A stretch of DNA of 64,000 nt from Epiperipatus broadwayi (GCA_028023455.1 JAQFVV010006469.1:870001-934000); one strand, 5' to 3'; shown: positions 51,037 through 63,010, counted from the first letter of the stretch. Notes: generated from the sequence alone by a model not told the origin. Translations and numbers: made by a program.

Positions 51037-51202
51037 GAATTGCGAAAATATTCACATGATCACACTGGCAGTATCAAGTTTTAATATATAACGATGTAAA
51101 TGTAATGAATTCTCTGCTTGAATTGAGAAAGTAGTCACATGATCACACTGGCAGTATCAAGCTTTAATATATAACGACATACATAAGATAAGTTCTCTGC
51201 TT
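51037..51202. repeat. 83-bp tandem duplication
   Basis: TCACATGATCACACTGGCAG then TATCAAGYTTTAATATATAA occurs at 51052 and again at 51135, with AGTTCTCTGCTTGAA-type ends. Two units, a few differences. Confidence 0.85.
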
Positions 51203-52512
51203 GAAGATAAGTTGAATAATTCATCAGTACATTATTAAAACTAAATGATAAGCACTTGATCATCATTAGTGGTAGCTAACCAATTTTTACTATCTTTTAA
51301 ACAAAATTTATTCTAATACTTCAATTTAGGAATACATCATAGACTTTAATCAACACTGTATATGATTAAAATATATAATAACTTCAATATTTTATAAATC
51401 AATATTAATTATTTTAGTCTTTTGTAAGCTAATTGTTTAACTTACGAATTTTTATTGTTTCAAAACGTAACATTTGTTTATACAGTCGTTGAGGTAGATA
51501 ACGCGATTGGATCAGATCTATTACATATATTCGAACCCAATAAATAACTAAATGTACTTTGTTTACATTTGGCAATGTAAATCTTTTATAAATTTTCCAA
51601 GTAAAATACCAATGATAAGTCGATTTAATCTTATTAAAGATTTGAGAGACTAAAGAGAATCAAATCTTGAAAGAATTTTTTTTTATTTCTTTTGAAAATT
51701 CATATTATAAGCTATCAAATAACATTGTAAAAGATTTCATTTTAAAAGCTTGTCTTAAATTAAGTTGTTACTTAAGTTTATAATCGCCACTAAAATTGAA
51801 CTAGAAATATGGAATATTTATTCTTCTTGCACACGCTTTTTCTATTTATAACCTAAAACTTTCAGACTAAATATTTCTCAAATATCATAATAATAAAGAA
51901 GTTTATATATATGCGTGATGTGTTGCCTTAGGATAGATTTGAGAATTTATAAATAAAAGTTTCTGGATTGCTTTTTAACTAAGTAAAAAACTCTGATCAA
52001 TTGAATGGAATTGTTGAAAGATCAAATGCTGTACTATCCACCCACCTTCACCCCCCACCCTCAAACAAGTAACAGTTATTATTTGACACACGATTACCTA
52101 TATGTTTATTTTAAGTCATCGACTCATCTCTTTAGCACAATTTATTCCAATGTCTCCATATCTAAAACTATATTATATTTTAATGATTCTTTTATATCTT
52201 TAAATATATAATTATATACGATTCTCATAAATATGTATATCAAAACAAGTTTTTCTTTACAGAATTTGTACAATAGATCCACCGTTATTCTCAATGCTCA
52301 AGTTTAGATGTTTTATACAGCAAACGGAAATAGTGTTAACGATGTCCAGAGTAAACTTTGCAATAAGTGTATCAAATAATTCCAAGCGCTAGATGTAAAT
52401 GTTAAATTTTTAACAGCTTTTTTTTTACTCCGATTGTCAAATATATAAGTTTCTGAAGGAGAAAAGGTACATTAATCTTATGGGCTTATAAGGCATTAGA
52501 TTTATCTGACAA
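51203..52512. other. AT-rich noncoding sequence
   Basis: Nothing recognised. A pyrimidine-rich word (CACCCACCTTCACCCC-like) lies near 52040-52060. Confidence 0.4.
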
Positions 52513-52522
52513 ATAGATTGGT
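52513..52522. repeat. RTE target-site duplication, left
   Basis: ATAGATTGGT here recurs at 55909-55918, exactly bracketing the LINE. Confidence 0.85.
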
Positions 52523-52542
52523 CATCATCATCATCATCATTA

Positions 52543-53256
52543 TCAACCATTATCAACCCACTGCAGGATGAAGGTCTCTCCAAGTTTAATCCATCTTCTC
52601 CGATCTTTAGCTTCTCTTCTCCACATCACCCCTACACATTTTCTTATTTCATCCATCCATCTTACATGTGGTCTCCTTCTGGGTCTTTTACAATCTCTTG
52701 GAATCCAGTTTAAAATTTCAATTGTCCATCTATTATCATCTCTTTTAGTAATATGTCCAGCCCAACTCCACTTCAATCTTTTAATTTTTTCAATAAGGTC
52801 AGTAACACCTGTTTGTTCTCTTACCCATACATTGCGTTTTCGATCTCTTCTTGTTACTCCCAACATACATCTCTCCATACTTCTTTGAGTGGTCTGAAGT
52901 CTCTGTATTGATCTTCTATTAAGTGTCCAAGTCTCAGATCCATAAGTAAGAACTGGTAAAGCACATGTGTTAAAAACCTTTCTTTTCAAACACATAGGCA
53001 TATTTCCTTTTAATATCAAGTTATTTCTACCAAAAGCACTCCAACCAAGTTTAATTCTATGATTAATTTCCTCTATTATGTTTCCATCTGTATTAATAAT
53101 CTGACCAAGGTATTTGTAACTCTTAACTTCTTCTAATTCATCATAATCAATCTTTATTTTCATATTTTGAGCAAATCGATTAAACATTACTTTAGTTTTT
53201 TTAACATTTATCTTTAGTCCTACTTTCCTACTTTCATCTGATAACTCCTGCAACAT
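52543..53256 (-). CDS. RTE ORF, C-terminal fragment (237 aa)
   Basis: This is the C-terminal part of the LINE protein, downstream of the reverse transcriptase palm. It opens with MLQELSDESRKVGLKIN, where the first 16 residues repeat the end of the upstream fragment because of the 86-bp duplication. It contains the YLGQI thumb-region motif (about residues 50-55), YGSETWTLN (about 107-115), MERCMLG, KWSWAGH and RPHVRWMDEI. This end domain is usual in RTE proteins related to those annotated as craniofacial development protein 2-like. The reading frame ends WVDNG just before the tail repeat. On its own it lacks catalytic residues; the ATG is internal and not a natural start. Confidence 0.88.
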   Translation of the reverse strand: MLQELSDESRKVGLKINVKKTKVMFNRFAQNMKIKIDYDELEEVKSYKYLGQIINTDGNIIEEINHRIKLGWSAFGRNNLILKGNMPMCLKRKVFNTCALPVLTYGSETWTLNRRSIQRLQTTQRSMERCMLGVTRRDRKRNVWVREQTGVTDLIEKIKRLKWSWAGHITKRDDNRWTIEILNWIPRDCKRPRRRPHVRWMDEIRKCVGVMWRREAKDRRRWIKLGETFILQWVDNG

Positions 53257-53380
53257 TTCCTGCAGCTCGGAAGCATTATTTGCAAAAACAACTATATCTT
53301 TAGTCCTACTTTCCTACTTTCATCTGATAACTCCTGCAACATTTCCTGCAGCTCGGAAGCATTATTTGCAAAAACAACTA
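53209..53380. repeat. 86-bp tandem duplication inside the RTE ORF
   Basis: 53209-53294 is repeated at 53295-53380 without visible change. Eighty-six is not a multiple of three, so the second copy shifts the frame and a TAG stop follows GLKI at once. It breaks the ORF about 30 codons after the FADD box. Confidence 0.93.
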
Positions 53381-55616
53381 CATCATCTGCGAAATCTAAA
53401 TGACTTAAATAATCTCCATTTACTTTCACTCCTTTAGTTTCCCATTTTAATCCACAAAATACTTCTTGCAGCACTGCTGTAAAAAGTTTTGGAGATATGG
53501 AGTCACCTTGTCTTACACCTTTCTCAATGTTGATTTTCCCAGTATCATTATGTAATCTAATTGTTGCTGTTGCATTTTTATAAATATTCTTTAAAATATG
53601 ACAATATCCTGGATCTATACCTTGATGATCCAATGCTTTAATCACTGAAGAAATGTTTATAGAATCAAATGCCTTTTCATAATCTACAAATCCAAAACAT
53701 AATGACAACTCATATTCATTTGTCCTTTCTATAACTTCTCTCAATACTTGAATATGATCTACTGTACTAAAACCACTTTTAAATCCAGCTTGTTCTCTTG
53801 GTTGGTGAAAATCCAAGGTTCTCTGTAGACGAGTTGTAATTATCTTGGTAAAAATTTTATATAAAACTGATAAAAGGCTGATAGGTCTGTAATTTCTAAT
53901 ATCTTCTTTATCACCTTTTTTAAATATTAATATTATTACTGCATTCTTCCAATCATCCGGTACATCTTCATCATTTAGACATTTGGTATATAACTTTGCT
54001 AATATTTTTTCTGTTTCTTCACCTGTTTCTTTAAATATATCAATTATAATTCCATCATTACCTGGAGCCTTTCCTTTTTTCATACATTTAATTGCATTTC
54101 TCACTTCTTCATTTAAAATTCTGGGCAATTCGGAAGATGTAATAGATATAGGAGGTACTTGTTCTTTATTACTATATAATTCTTGATAAAAATCTTCTAC
54201 CAATTTCATAATGTCATCCCTCTTTTTAGTAATAATTCCATCTTTTTTTCTTATTGCAGATATAAATTTCCTACCAATACCAAAATGTTGTTTTACATTC
54301 TTAAGACTTTTATTTTCTTCTACAGCTTTTCTTGCTAGTTCACAGTTATACTTTCTTATATCATTTTCAACTCTTTTCCGCACCATTTTACAAAATTCGA
54401 GATATTCAATTCTTTTTAATGCATCATTCTTGCATATCTTCATATTCCTTCTTTTCTTCATAAGTTCTCTAATCTCAGTAGAAATTTTATTAGTCAATTG
54501 CTGCTTTTTTCTACCAGCTATCTTTGTTGCAGTTTTTAAAAGTGTATCAGTTATTTTCATATTAATTTCATTCAAATCTGAATCATGTTCAAAATCTACT
54601 AATACTTGAAACCGATTTGTAAGTTCTAATTTAAATTCATTAGAATGTTTCTGAAGATTAGGAATATCAACTGTAAATATAGTTTTTCTTAATAATTTTT
54701 GTCTCTCTAGTTTTACATTAACATGTATCTTACCCCTTACTAATCGATGATCACTACCTGTGTTAAATTTATTAAGAACATTACAATCTTGAAATATGTA
54801 TTTCCTGTTAGTCAAAATATAATCCAATTCTGCTGTACCTTCATTTGGATGCTTCCATGTCCATTTCCTTCTAACATTTTTCTCAAAAAAAGAATTTATA
54901 ATATAAAGTTTTTCCTTCTCTGCAAACTCCACAAGTCTACGTCCTCTCTCATTTCTATTACCATAACCAAAATTACCTACAACACTTTCATCTTTCATTT
55001 GTTTACCAATTCTAGCATTAAAATCTCCCATAACAATTTTAAAATGTTGTTTACTCTGATCAAAAGCCTTTTGTACATCCATATAAAAATCTTCTACTAC
55101 TTCATCACTGTGAGAACTTTTTGGGGCATAAACCTGAATTATCTGCATTTGATATCTGCTATTAAGTTGTATAACTAATCTTGCCACTTTGTCTGATACA
55201 CCATCAATCTCCACAATATTGTTCTTCCACTTTTTATTTATAATGAATCCTACTCCACTTGTATTTCCAATATTTGTGCCTTTATAATAGAGCATATGTC
55301 CACTTTTTAAATCAATTGTCTCTTCACCTTTTCTTCTAACTTCACAAAGTCCAATAATATCCCATTTAATATAAGAGACTTCTTCTTCTAATTCTTGCAA
55401 TCTTCCTTCACTTGAAAGTGATCTGCAGTTGTAAGTACCTAAATAAAAAGTCATCATCAAATGGCAGCCTGAGTCTGCCTCCAGGATATTTTTAGCACCC
55501 TCCGCCTTCGGCCACCAACCGCTGCCTTGGTTGGTGACTTTACAGCCTCCTGGGATTAAGGGCCATGCTTTATTTTTGTCTGTCATAATTGTATAATTGG
55601 GAAAAATCTTTATCAT
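53292..55616 (-). CDS. RTE endonuclease-reverse transcriptase, N-terminal fragment (774 aa)
   Basis: This is the main protein of the LINE, which nicks target DNA and copies the element RNA at the nick. Residues about 55-300 form an APE-type endonuclease with N63, E92, the VYAP block at 162-165, GDFN (197-200), LDYI (264-267) and SDHRLV (288-293). Residues about 480-774 form the reverse transcriptase with APGNDGI (517-523), FKKGDKEDIRNYRPISL (565-581), DYEKAFDSI (645-653), VRQGDSISPKLF (701-712) and the catalytic FADD (742-745). All catalytic residues are present. The ATG at residue 11 is an alternative start. The protein ends early at GLKI because of the 86-bp duplication; the rest is encoded at 52543-53256. 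Confidence 0.93.
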   Translation of the reverse strand: MIKIFPNYTIMTDKNKAWPLIPGGCKVTNQGSGWWPKAEGAKNILEADSGCHLMMTFYLGTYNCRSLSSEGRLQELEEEVSYIKWDIIGLCEVRRKGEETIDLKSGHMLYYKGTNIGNTSGVGFIINKKWKNNIVEIDGVSDKVARLVIQLNSRYQMQIIQVYAPKSSHSDEVVEDFYMDVQKAFDQSKQHFKIVMGDFNARIGKQMKDESVVGNFGYGNRNERGRRLVEFAEKEKLYIINSFFEKNVRRKWTWKHPNEGTAELDYILTNRKYIFQDCNVLNKFNTGSDHRLVRGKIHVNVKLERQKLLRKTIFTVDIPNLQKHSNEFKLELTNRFQVLVDFEHDSDLNEINMKITDTLLKTATKIAGRKKQQLTNKISTEIRELMKKRRNMKICKNDALKRIEYLEFCKMVRKRVENDIRKYNCELARKAVEENKSLKNVKQHFGIGRKFISAIRKKDGIITKKRDDIMKLVEDFYQELYSNKEQVPPISITSSELPRILNEEVRNAIKCMKKGKAPGNDGIIIDIFKETGEETEKILAKLYTKCLNDEDVPDDWKNAVIILIFKKGDKEDIRNYRPISLLSVLYKIFTKIITTRLQRTLDFHQPREQAGFKSGFSTVDHIQVLREVIERTNEYELSLCFGFVDYEKAFDSINISSVIKALDHQGIDPGYCHILKNIYKNATATIRLHNDTGKINIEKGVRQGDSISPKLFTAVLQEVFCGLKWETKGVKVNGDYLSHLDFADDVVVFANNASELQEMLQELSDESRKVGLKI

Positions 55617-55908
55617 TTACACAAACATTCATTCTGCCTTATCAGGCACTGAGAAGAAAGACCATGGTGTTTCTTGATCTTAAACTCAGAGGTAAAAAGC
55701 CAATAAACTCACCATGCTGGCTAATGCGTGTTGGTGAGCAGCCCATCCATGTTCGTATACTATATGAATAAACATATAGTAATAACAGCTGCAACGACAA
55801 GAACGTATGGAGTGGACATTAGGAATTTGCCCTGCTCGGTTCCTTTAAGGCCTCCAAGAGGAATCAAAGGGTCTCCTTTCAGTTAATAGCAAACTCCTTT
55901 CTGCAGCC
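55617..55908 (-). promoter_or_regulatory. RTE 5' untranslated region, likely internal promoter
   Basis: This ~290-bp GC-richer leader lies between the LINE 5' end and its ORF. It is conserved in the older + strand copy (about 60560-60830), including CCCTTTGATTCC, GCAGCTGTTATTA and CTCTGAGTTTAAGAT. Internal promotion is the rule for this class; no specific element is identified here. Confidence 0.6.
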
Positions 55909-55918
55909 ATAGATTGGT
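55909..55918. repeat. RTE target-site duplication, right
   Basis: ATAGATTGGT, exact partner of 52513-52522. Confidence 0.85.
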
Positions 55919-56540
55919 ACTAATATAATAAAAGCTGAATGTTATTTACAAATTCATTTATAAATGATTCTTTGGGTATCTAACTTTGAATTATTTTAGT
56001 AATGTATTCAACTTGTTTGTTCTTTGAATAGGTAGGTTTATATTCTCATTATTACACATTTAATAAGCCATAGAATTATTTATGTGCTCATTAAAAATCA
56101 TTGGAATTATATATATTAGAAAATTTATGGCTTAAGCATTAGTAAAAACATTTACAGCAAAGAACTCTTCAACCATATGAAATTAACATTATATAAATAT
56201 CATCAAAATCTCATAGAAACACAACTGACAGCTAAACAAAATAAGTTTACTTTATCTGCAATCCGAAAAATGTATAGGGCAGACACATTTTTTAATATTA
56301 ACATACCTTGGAATTTTTGCTTATACCAAATTAGATATTCTACTTTGAGAATATTAAATTAAGCTAATTTCAAGATAATATTTATTACATTTACAATGAA
56401 TAAAATTTCATTTTCACTGATAGTATTGTTAAATTTGTCTTCCATATATTTTTTGTCCGATTGACAGTTAGATGGAAGTTTGTATAAGATTTTATTTAAT
56501 GCTGTGGCAAGGAAAATCTCATTATCAATATATATATATA
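55919..56540. other. AT-rich noncoding sequence
   Basis: Nothing recognised between the LINE and the foldback element. Confidence 0.4.
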
Positions 56541-57124
56541 GATATAATTATAGGGGTTTTGAACACAGACTTTCAAACTCAATTCAGCTATCCACTCTAT
56601 CTTATACAATTGATACACATGATAACACACATTTGAAAAAGATAAATGATCTCCAATATACATATTTCATAATGGGCATGACAATAATATTGGTATCAAC
56701 AAGGGATTTGGGTGTTCCATCATCAGCTTTGAAAATCAATGGTATGTATGGCTGAAGAGTTAGAGGATGCAGTATATTTAAGTCTGCTCATTAAAGTTTG
56801 AAGATTTGCTATCTTAATATAAATTGAGCACTGACTATATATATATGGGAGATGATGATCTGGACTAAATAATGAGTGCTGATTCAGCATATATATATAT
56901 ATACTGGAGATTATTTATCTTTCTCACATGTGGGTGATCATGTACATTGGTTGTATGAGATAGGGTGGGACCAAAGGATGAGTGCTTGTTCAACACAAAA
57001 TATGTATATTGAAGATTATTTATCTTTTTCACATGTGGGTGATCATGCACATTGGTTGTATGAGATAGAGTGAGTAATTGAAGGGAGCTTGAAAGTCAGT
57101 GTTCAAATCTCCTATAATTATATC
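56541..57124. mobile_element. F1 foldback element, most complete copy
   Basis: 56541-56666 (opening GATATAATTATAGGGGTTTT) is the reverse complement of 56999-57124 (ending CTCCTATAATTATATC), giving terminal inverted repeats of about 125 bp. Part of the right arm is directly repeated (about 56913-56975 and 57013-57073). The interior carries the AATGAGTGCTGATTCAGCA core shared with the other F1 copies. No coding capacity. This copy best defines the family ends. Confidence 0.78.
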
Positions 57125-57222
57125 TAAACTCCAAGTATATAAATTATACTTGTATTTAAATATATATAATGATCAAATTATACATGCTAAATATTATGTA
57201 ATAATTATACATTTATTATTTC

Positions 57223-57225
<3 letters not shown>

Positions 57226-57310
<85 letters not shown>
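57226..57310. repeat. (TA)n microsatellite
   Basis: Uninterrupted TA run of about 42 units, the longest in the window. Confidence 0.95.
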
Positions 57311-57701
57311 TGAAACATTTAAGAATATCTGCAGTAAACAATATGGTCACATGATTCTAATAAATCTGCTTTGTAAAATCAAATAGTATTTACCCAAAAC
57401 AGTTAATCTGAATTTGATAGTAGCAGGTAAATGTTATTACTAAATTTATTATGAGACTAATTTCTGAATTCATGCCAATATCTGCCATTCAATCATTACT
57501 CATGCTTACATATATATTTCAAGAGTAAAGTAATGTAAAGTAAATTTTGCTGGCAAATGCAAATTTCACATTATTTACATTTTGTGTCTCTTATATGTTT
57601 ATCTTATTACCTTCTTTCTTTGTAGAAGAGGTCATTTATATGTCAAGCAATGTATAAATTCCTCATTACTTAAAAATAAGTTTCTTCTAATGCTTTAATT
57701 A

Positions 57702-57773
57702 TAAAAAAAGAGTTTATAAGTGTTCAAAATGAACTCAATGAGTTCACTTTGAACACTTGTAAACTCTTTTTTT
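57702..57773. repeat. 72-bp near-perfect hairpin
   Basis: AGAGTTTATAAGTGTTCAAA is complementary to TTTGAACACTTGTAAACTCT with a central GAACTCA/TGAGTTC dyad and poly-A/poly-T ends. Either a tiny foldback element or the stem of an RNA structure. Confidence 0.8.
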
Positions 57774-57904
57774 GTTGTTGCTAAAGCTATTAAACTGCTT
57801 AATAATAAAAAAGAAAGAAACCAATTGTATTTCATAAACAAACTATTTATAGATATAATAATAAATTATTAGAATTGCTTACTTTCTGACGGCAAACAGA
57901 AATA

Positions 57905-57950
57905 ATTTTTTAGTATCTCTGAAGAAGGTCAGTCTGTTGATTGAAACAAA
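57905..57950 (+). ncRNA. Candidate hammerhead-type ribozyme core
   Basis: CTGAAGA matches the conserved CUGANGA box. It is followed by a 5-bp stem GGTCA/TGATT with loop GTCTGT and then GAAAC, matching the GAAA box, and soon after AATAAAGC. This is the layout of the hammerheads in Penelope-like element terminal repeats. I cannot identify the third helix or a convincing cleavage site, so activity is uncertain. Confidence 0.35.
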
Positions 57951-60559
57951 AATAAAGCATTTTATTATTCCATTTTGTTTATTTAATTTATTGTTTCATC
58001 CATTATTTTTAATCTCTAGATAAAATTTTATATCTTTTGTAATATATATATATATTAAAATATATATATTGATTTACTTTAAAAAAATCAGAAAAAACTA
58101 TTTTAAAATTAAAAATTGAAAAATAACTTTTTTATATTTTATTTTACATTTTAAATCAGTATTGACTGATGGAATAAATTGCCTAATTTCATCATGTGAA
58201 CGGGAAATGTGGCAAATTAACTGTTAGAAATGATATGGAATGGTAAATATATTATATTGATAATTTGCCTGAAGATTTTGGTTAAAGAAATTAACTACTT
58301 TTTTTAAAGTATTACATATATATATATATATGGATATACAATCACATATAAATATATGTATATAGAAAATAGTTTCACATATAAATATATGTAATAGAAA
58401 ATAGTTTTAAAAAAATATGTGCAGATATAAATATATATATATATATAGGATTTCACACAAATAAAAACTATTTCTGGATAATGTGATATTAGTTTATTAA
58501 TCCAGTTTTTGAACTTATTTCTTGACTGGCTATATCATAGCTGAACTATAAAAACACATGGACAATTTTATTAAAATTTTGGATACTTGTATATAAATGT
58601 AGTGTATACAGAAATGGATTTGTAAAGGCTCATTTTTACATTTATTTTAAATATGTAGTTTTAGATTAAAAATTTGAACCTATGTGCTTCAATGGATTAT
58701 GTAAATAAATGTGATAGCTCAAAAACTAAATACTTTAAAATTGCTTTCCATTTGAGTAAAGTAAAATAAAAATATTAACATGATTAATTTATAATTAACT
58801 ATTGCTTTTAAGAAGACACTTTGATGTTTGAATATTACTTGAGTTTCAAAACAATAGATCTTATGCTAAAGATCACACATTTTCTGATTGAAAAGATTTA
58901 AGATATTGCAGTTTATGATGTAGCTCTAATTATTAAAATATTAGAACAACTGTATTAAAGAAGCTGTAATACCAAAATATCACCTGGTGATGACAAGGGT
59001 ATTATTCATTCATCAAAATATTTTATTATCTAATTATTTTACTTGATCACAAAAAGTAAATTGATTACAAATTTTCAGGAAAATTAAAATTTATAAAAAA
59101 AATACTTTTAAAATCTATCTTATTAATTTTACTCTGAAATACAATACATTATTGAATAGTAGTATTTCCAATGCTGTTAAACTTCATCATAAAATAATAT
59201 GCCATGGTATTAGGTCAAAAATAAATCCAAAACTTTTATAATGATTTTGCATTGAAGGGTTTGGTTTTAATATTAATAATTCTATAATTTAATTTTTGCT
59301 TTTGTTCATAGGTGGCATAAATAAATAATAAAAAAGTTTAAAAAGCACTAAACTTTAGAATTTTGGCAAGTCATTTTTATGTTGCACTAAAAGGAAAATT
59401 ATAATTTTTATTTATTTATTGTTATATATATTTTTTAATTTAAAATGTATTTTTTTTAATTTGATAATAATTATAAAAATAAAATAAATTAAATATATAA
59501 TACTAAAAATATGTTATATGAGGTATTTAAATTTACATGTTTAACAGTGAGAAATTTTTTTTTTTTTTTTACATTATTCTAGTAAAATCAGATTACAAAA
59601 CTTCTAAATATTTAAATTACTTTTTTAAGGATATTTTAGGTACTTGAAAAATAATTTTTAATAATAAGAATGCAAAAATTATATAATTTTTATTTTGCTA
59701 CAAACTCTATTTAAACTGAAGGCTAAAATATGTAAAAAATTAATTTTATAATTTGAGTCTGATTTAATTTGTTTAATAAAAGAAAAAATATTACAAAAAA
59801 AAAAACAGAACAAAAAGCAAATGTTTTTTAACATATGTTTGTGCATATAAAAAGTGTCACAGATTTTGAATTATTACAAAGGACATTAGGTGGCACTGTC
59901 ATCTCAAAATGTAATTGCTTTACTTACTGCATTGTACATTGAAATATTATATTGTACACAAAGACAATCTTTATAATTACATGTTTCAATCAACAGACAA
60001 AATTAAAATATTAATTAACCAGAAAATTAAATGGACTTCATTATTTTTGTACTATAGAACAAAAAAAAAAAAAAATTAAACCAAATACTATTTGAAAAAC
60101 TGTTCTATGTTAATCATTTACTCATTAAATGACTAAAATAAAACCAGGAATAAAATTTAATATATTAATATAATTTATTTCCATCAAGATACATATAATA
60201 AAAAAAATCCACGTGTTTTAACATGTACAATTTTATATATTCGTTATTTCAGCCAATTGAATGATCCAAGAACTTTTATCTTTGAATCTGCTACTCCTAC
60301 CATAGAATTAAACTATAAATAATTATCTTTGTTTAAAATAACTATTTTATCCAGCTTTGGACTATTATTATGTTTTAATGCTCTGAAAAGTTGTTTGTTT
60401 TTCGAAAGAGATTATGATTTTCTTACTTTTTTTTTTGACCTTAAAGTTGAAAGACATTTAAAAATATAATTATAATAATGATAAATTTAATTTTTAAAAA
60501 GGGAATAAAATATTTTCATATTTACTAATTTGTTGAAATGAATCTGTTGATAAACAAAA
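57951..60559. other. AT-rich noncoding sequence
   Basis: No gene recognised. A short doubled unit (TCACATATAAATATATGTA then AGAAAATAGTTT) lies at about 58332-58408. Confidence 0.4.
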
Positions 60560-61499
60560 AAAAACCCTTTGATTCCTTTTTGAGATCTTAAAGAAATTGG
60601 GCAGAGAAAATTCCTAATTTATTTATCATATATTCTGGTCATTGCAGCTGTTATTAATATATAATTATTCATATGTAAATGAATATGGATGGGATGATCA
60701 TCAGCGTTCATCATCCAGTATGGCAAGTTTTTGATCTCTGAGTTTAAGATGAAGAAATAACATAACTGTTCTTCTCTGTTAGCTGATAATTATTAAAATA
60801 AACATTTTATTAAAGGCAAAATGAATGCGTATATGAATATTGTTTTTTTAGATATTTATAAGTGGTATACAAAATACGATTATTACTTTTATTCCCAGGT
60901 GGCTATAAATCATCAAATAAGGCAGTAGTTAATGGTTGGAGATAGAAAACGCTAACAATCTCCTGATTGTGAATGAAAGTGCAATGTTATGATAACTTTT
61001 AATTTAAATACTGAATCATTTTAAAATAAGGAAATTTTACATAAATTGGAAAGATTGTATACAATATTCAATGGAACATTATTGAATTTTATGCAGTTAA
61101 AAAAAAAAAGTGAAAAGACAATTGATTTGAAATATGAATATGTATTTTAGTATAAAGACAGAAATATTTGAAGCACAAGCAGAGTGTAAGTGTAAGAGCA
61201 ATAGTGATGATTGATAATATTTCAGAAGGAATGGAAAGATTACTTATTCCATTTAATGAAAGAAACCAAATGCAGATAATTCAAATTTGTGAACAACAAG
61301 TTCTCATTGTGATGAATAATAGAGAAATTTTATATGAATGTACAAAGTGCTTTTGATCAGGTGAAACAACATTTTAAAATTAACATGAAAAATTGAAGGA
61401 TGATAGTACTGTAAGTAAATTTACTATAATGACAGAAATGAGAGAAGACCCTGACTTGTGGATCCAGATAAAAAAAAAATGTGTATATTATGAATTGCT

Positions 61500-63010
61500 T
61501 ATTTGTAATTCTATAACAATTTGTACTTTTATTTTGCTATATAATTCTATTCAACCTGGAAGGTCATATTCATAGTGCAACTAACACTATTATTGAGAAA
61601 AAAACAATGAATTAATAAAAGGTAGTTAATATGTAAATCTGTTGGTTTATGTATTTTACTTTCATGACAACAATCTATAGAAATAATCCATGATGTATTA
61701 ACAATGTCAGGACTTTTATCCAAGTAAAACTGAGTTTACTATGGATGCTTTAAAGTGATTTGGTAGAAATATCATTGCCTTATCCAGTGACAAGTTTCTT
61801 AGGATGGAGCATGGTGACATATGGGGCTACCACGAAGTGGCATATGTAGCATCACATTGACTAAATATGAGGCAGCAATTATTCTTAAATATATTTTGAC
61901 CAGTGTGTAACTCATTTTATATGTGCTAAATAGATGATGTGCTGATTTGCACATCAGAAGAAAACATCAATAAGATACACAATGAACTAACTCAGTACTC
62001 ATTGCTTATTCTTGATATGGACTATAGAGCAGAAAGATGAATATAAGAGGCTTCAAATTTTTGGATCTTTATAGACCAAGATGCAACCATGAGATAAAGT
62101 ACAGAATAATTATCAAACTTTTTAACATTCATGGACCAATACATCCTCAAGTGTGCATCCCCACAACAAACCAGTTAGCAGGTTTTAAATGATTTCTTTC
62201 CAGAAATTAAAAATGATGCAAGTTTTAAGTGGATTGAAAAACCAATATTGAAAGTTATATTAAAGACCTGATCAATGTAGACTATAATGGTCTATTAAGG
62301 AAACTTAATTTTTTTTATTCCAGATTATACAAGTGGATAAATCTTTTCTTCATGACTGAATTATCACATTGTTTACATAATATATGTTCTGATACATTTA
62401 ACATCAGCTTTCAAACATCTCCAGACATAAATAAGTTCCTAAACAATACTAAAAACAAGTTGGGTCCAGACCAATCTCTCTAGATCATTTACAGGATTAA
62501 CATCAATGAATCTGCTTATAAAGTAGTCTATTGCAGTGAATTATCCACTAATAGCACCACTAAATTGGCATATATATATATATATATATATAGTCATACA
62601 ACTGTATTGGCATATATATATATATATATATACAGTCATACAAAGAAAAGATTCCAGTGTAAAGTCAGTGTTCCTTCAGCATGAAATAAAATCTAGCTAT
62701 AACTTTGAACCACATATGCACAGAAGACAGTGATCAGAAAAGAAAATTCAAAGAGGCATGATTTACTGCTGATAACACCTACACAACAAACAAAAAAGAC
62801 ACTTGTATCATTTTGTCCAGAAAGTGAAATATGTAAATCAACAAATTTACATATTAACTAACTTTTATTAAGTTGCTATTTTCTCTCAATAATAGTGTCA
62901 GCAACTGAGTTTAAGTGCTATGAATATGATTTTTTAGGTTGAAAGCATTGTTCAGCTATTTATTATTTAAAGTCTAAATAAATTAATCTTTTCTTTGGAA
63001 GTGAATAATC
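61500..63010 (+). mobile_element. Penelope-like reverse transcriptase remnant nested in the RTE copy
   Basis: The interrupting DNA carries a broken reverse transcriptase frame. IDDVLICTSEENINKIH at 61930 onward contains the catalytic DD pair. It is followed by a DMDYRAE block, a FMDQYI.KC.SPQQT block near 62130-62180 that resembles the conserved TDQYL..SHHP region of Penelope-like proteins, and then DINKFLNNTKNKLGPDQSL and YRINI near 62428-62505, resembling the linker into the GIY-YIG nuclease. A nuclease-like tail (EIKSSYNFEPH) is readable near 62685-62720. Stops are frequent. Penelope assignment is by motif order; another reverse transcriptase class is possible. Confidence 0.55.
62569..62633. 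repeat. Two (TA)n runs within a doubled segment
   Basis: TTGGCATATATA...TATAGTCATACA is repeated directly (62567-62600 and 62608-62642), each holding a TA run. Confidence 0.8.

Larger units (their letters stand above)
52523..55908 (-). mobile_element. Full-length RTE-clade LINE
   Basis: A complete non-LTR retrotransposon of about 3.39 kb on the minus strand. Both outer edges are fixed by the 10-bp target-site duplication ATAGATTGGT. In element order there is a ~290-bp 5' untranslated region (55617-55908, starting GGCTGCAGAAAGGAG), one long endonuclease-reverse transcriptase frame split by an 86-bp duplication, and almost no 3' untranslated region. The stop codon TGA directly precedes the (TGA)n/(ATG)n tail, a usual RTE ending. 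The element is markedly more GC-rich than the host background. Three further copies of the family lie at 654-1424, 45060-47160 and 60560-63680. Confidence 0.92.

Noticed and set aside
54211-55178. + strand frames of 132 and 143 codons
   Set aside because: Antisense shadows of the RTE ORF.
57099-57386. 95-codon frame with (IY)n
   Set aside because: Translation of the TA microsatellite.
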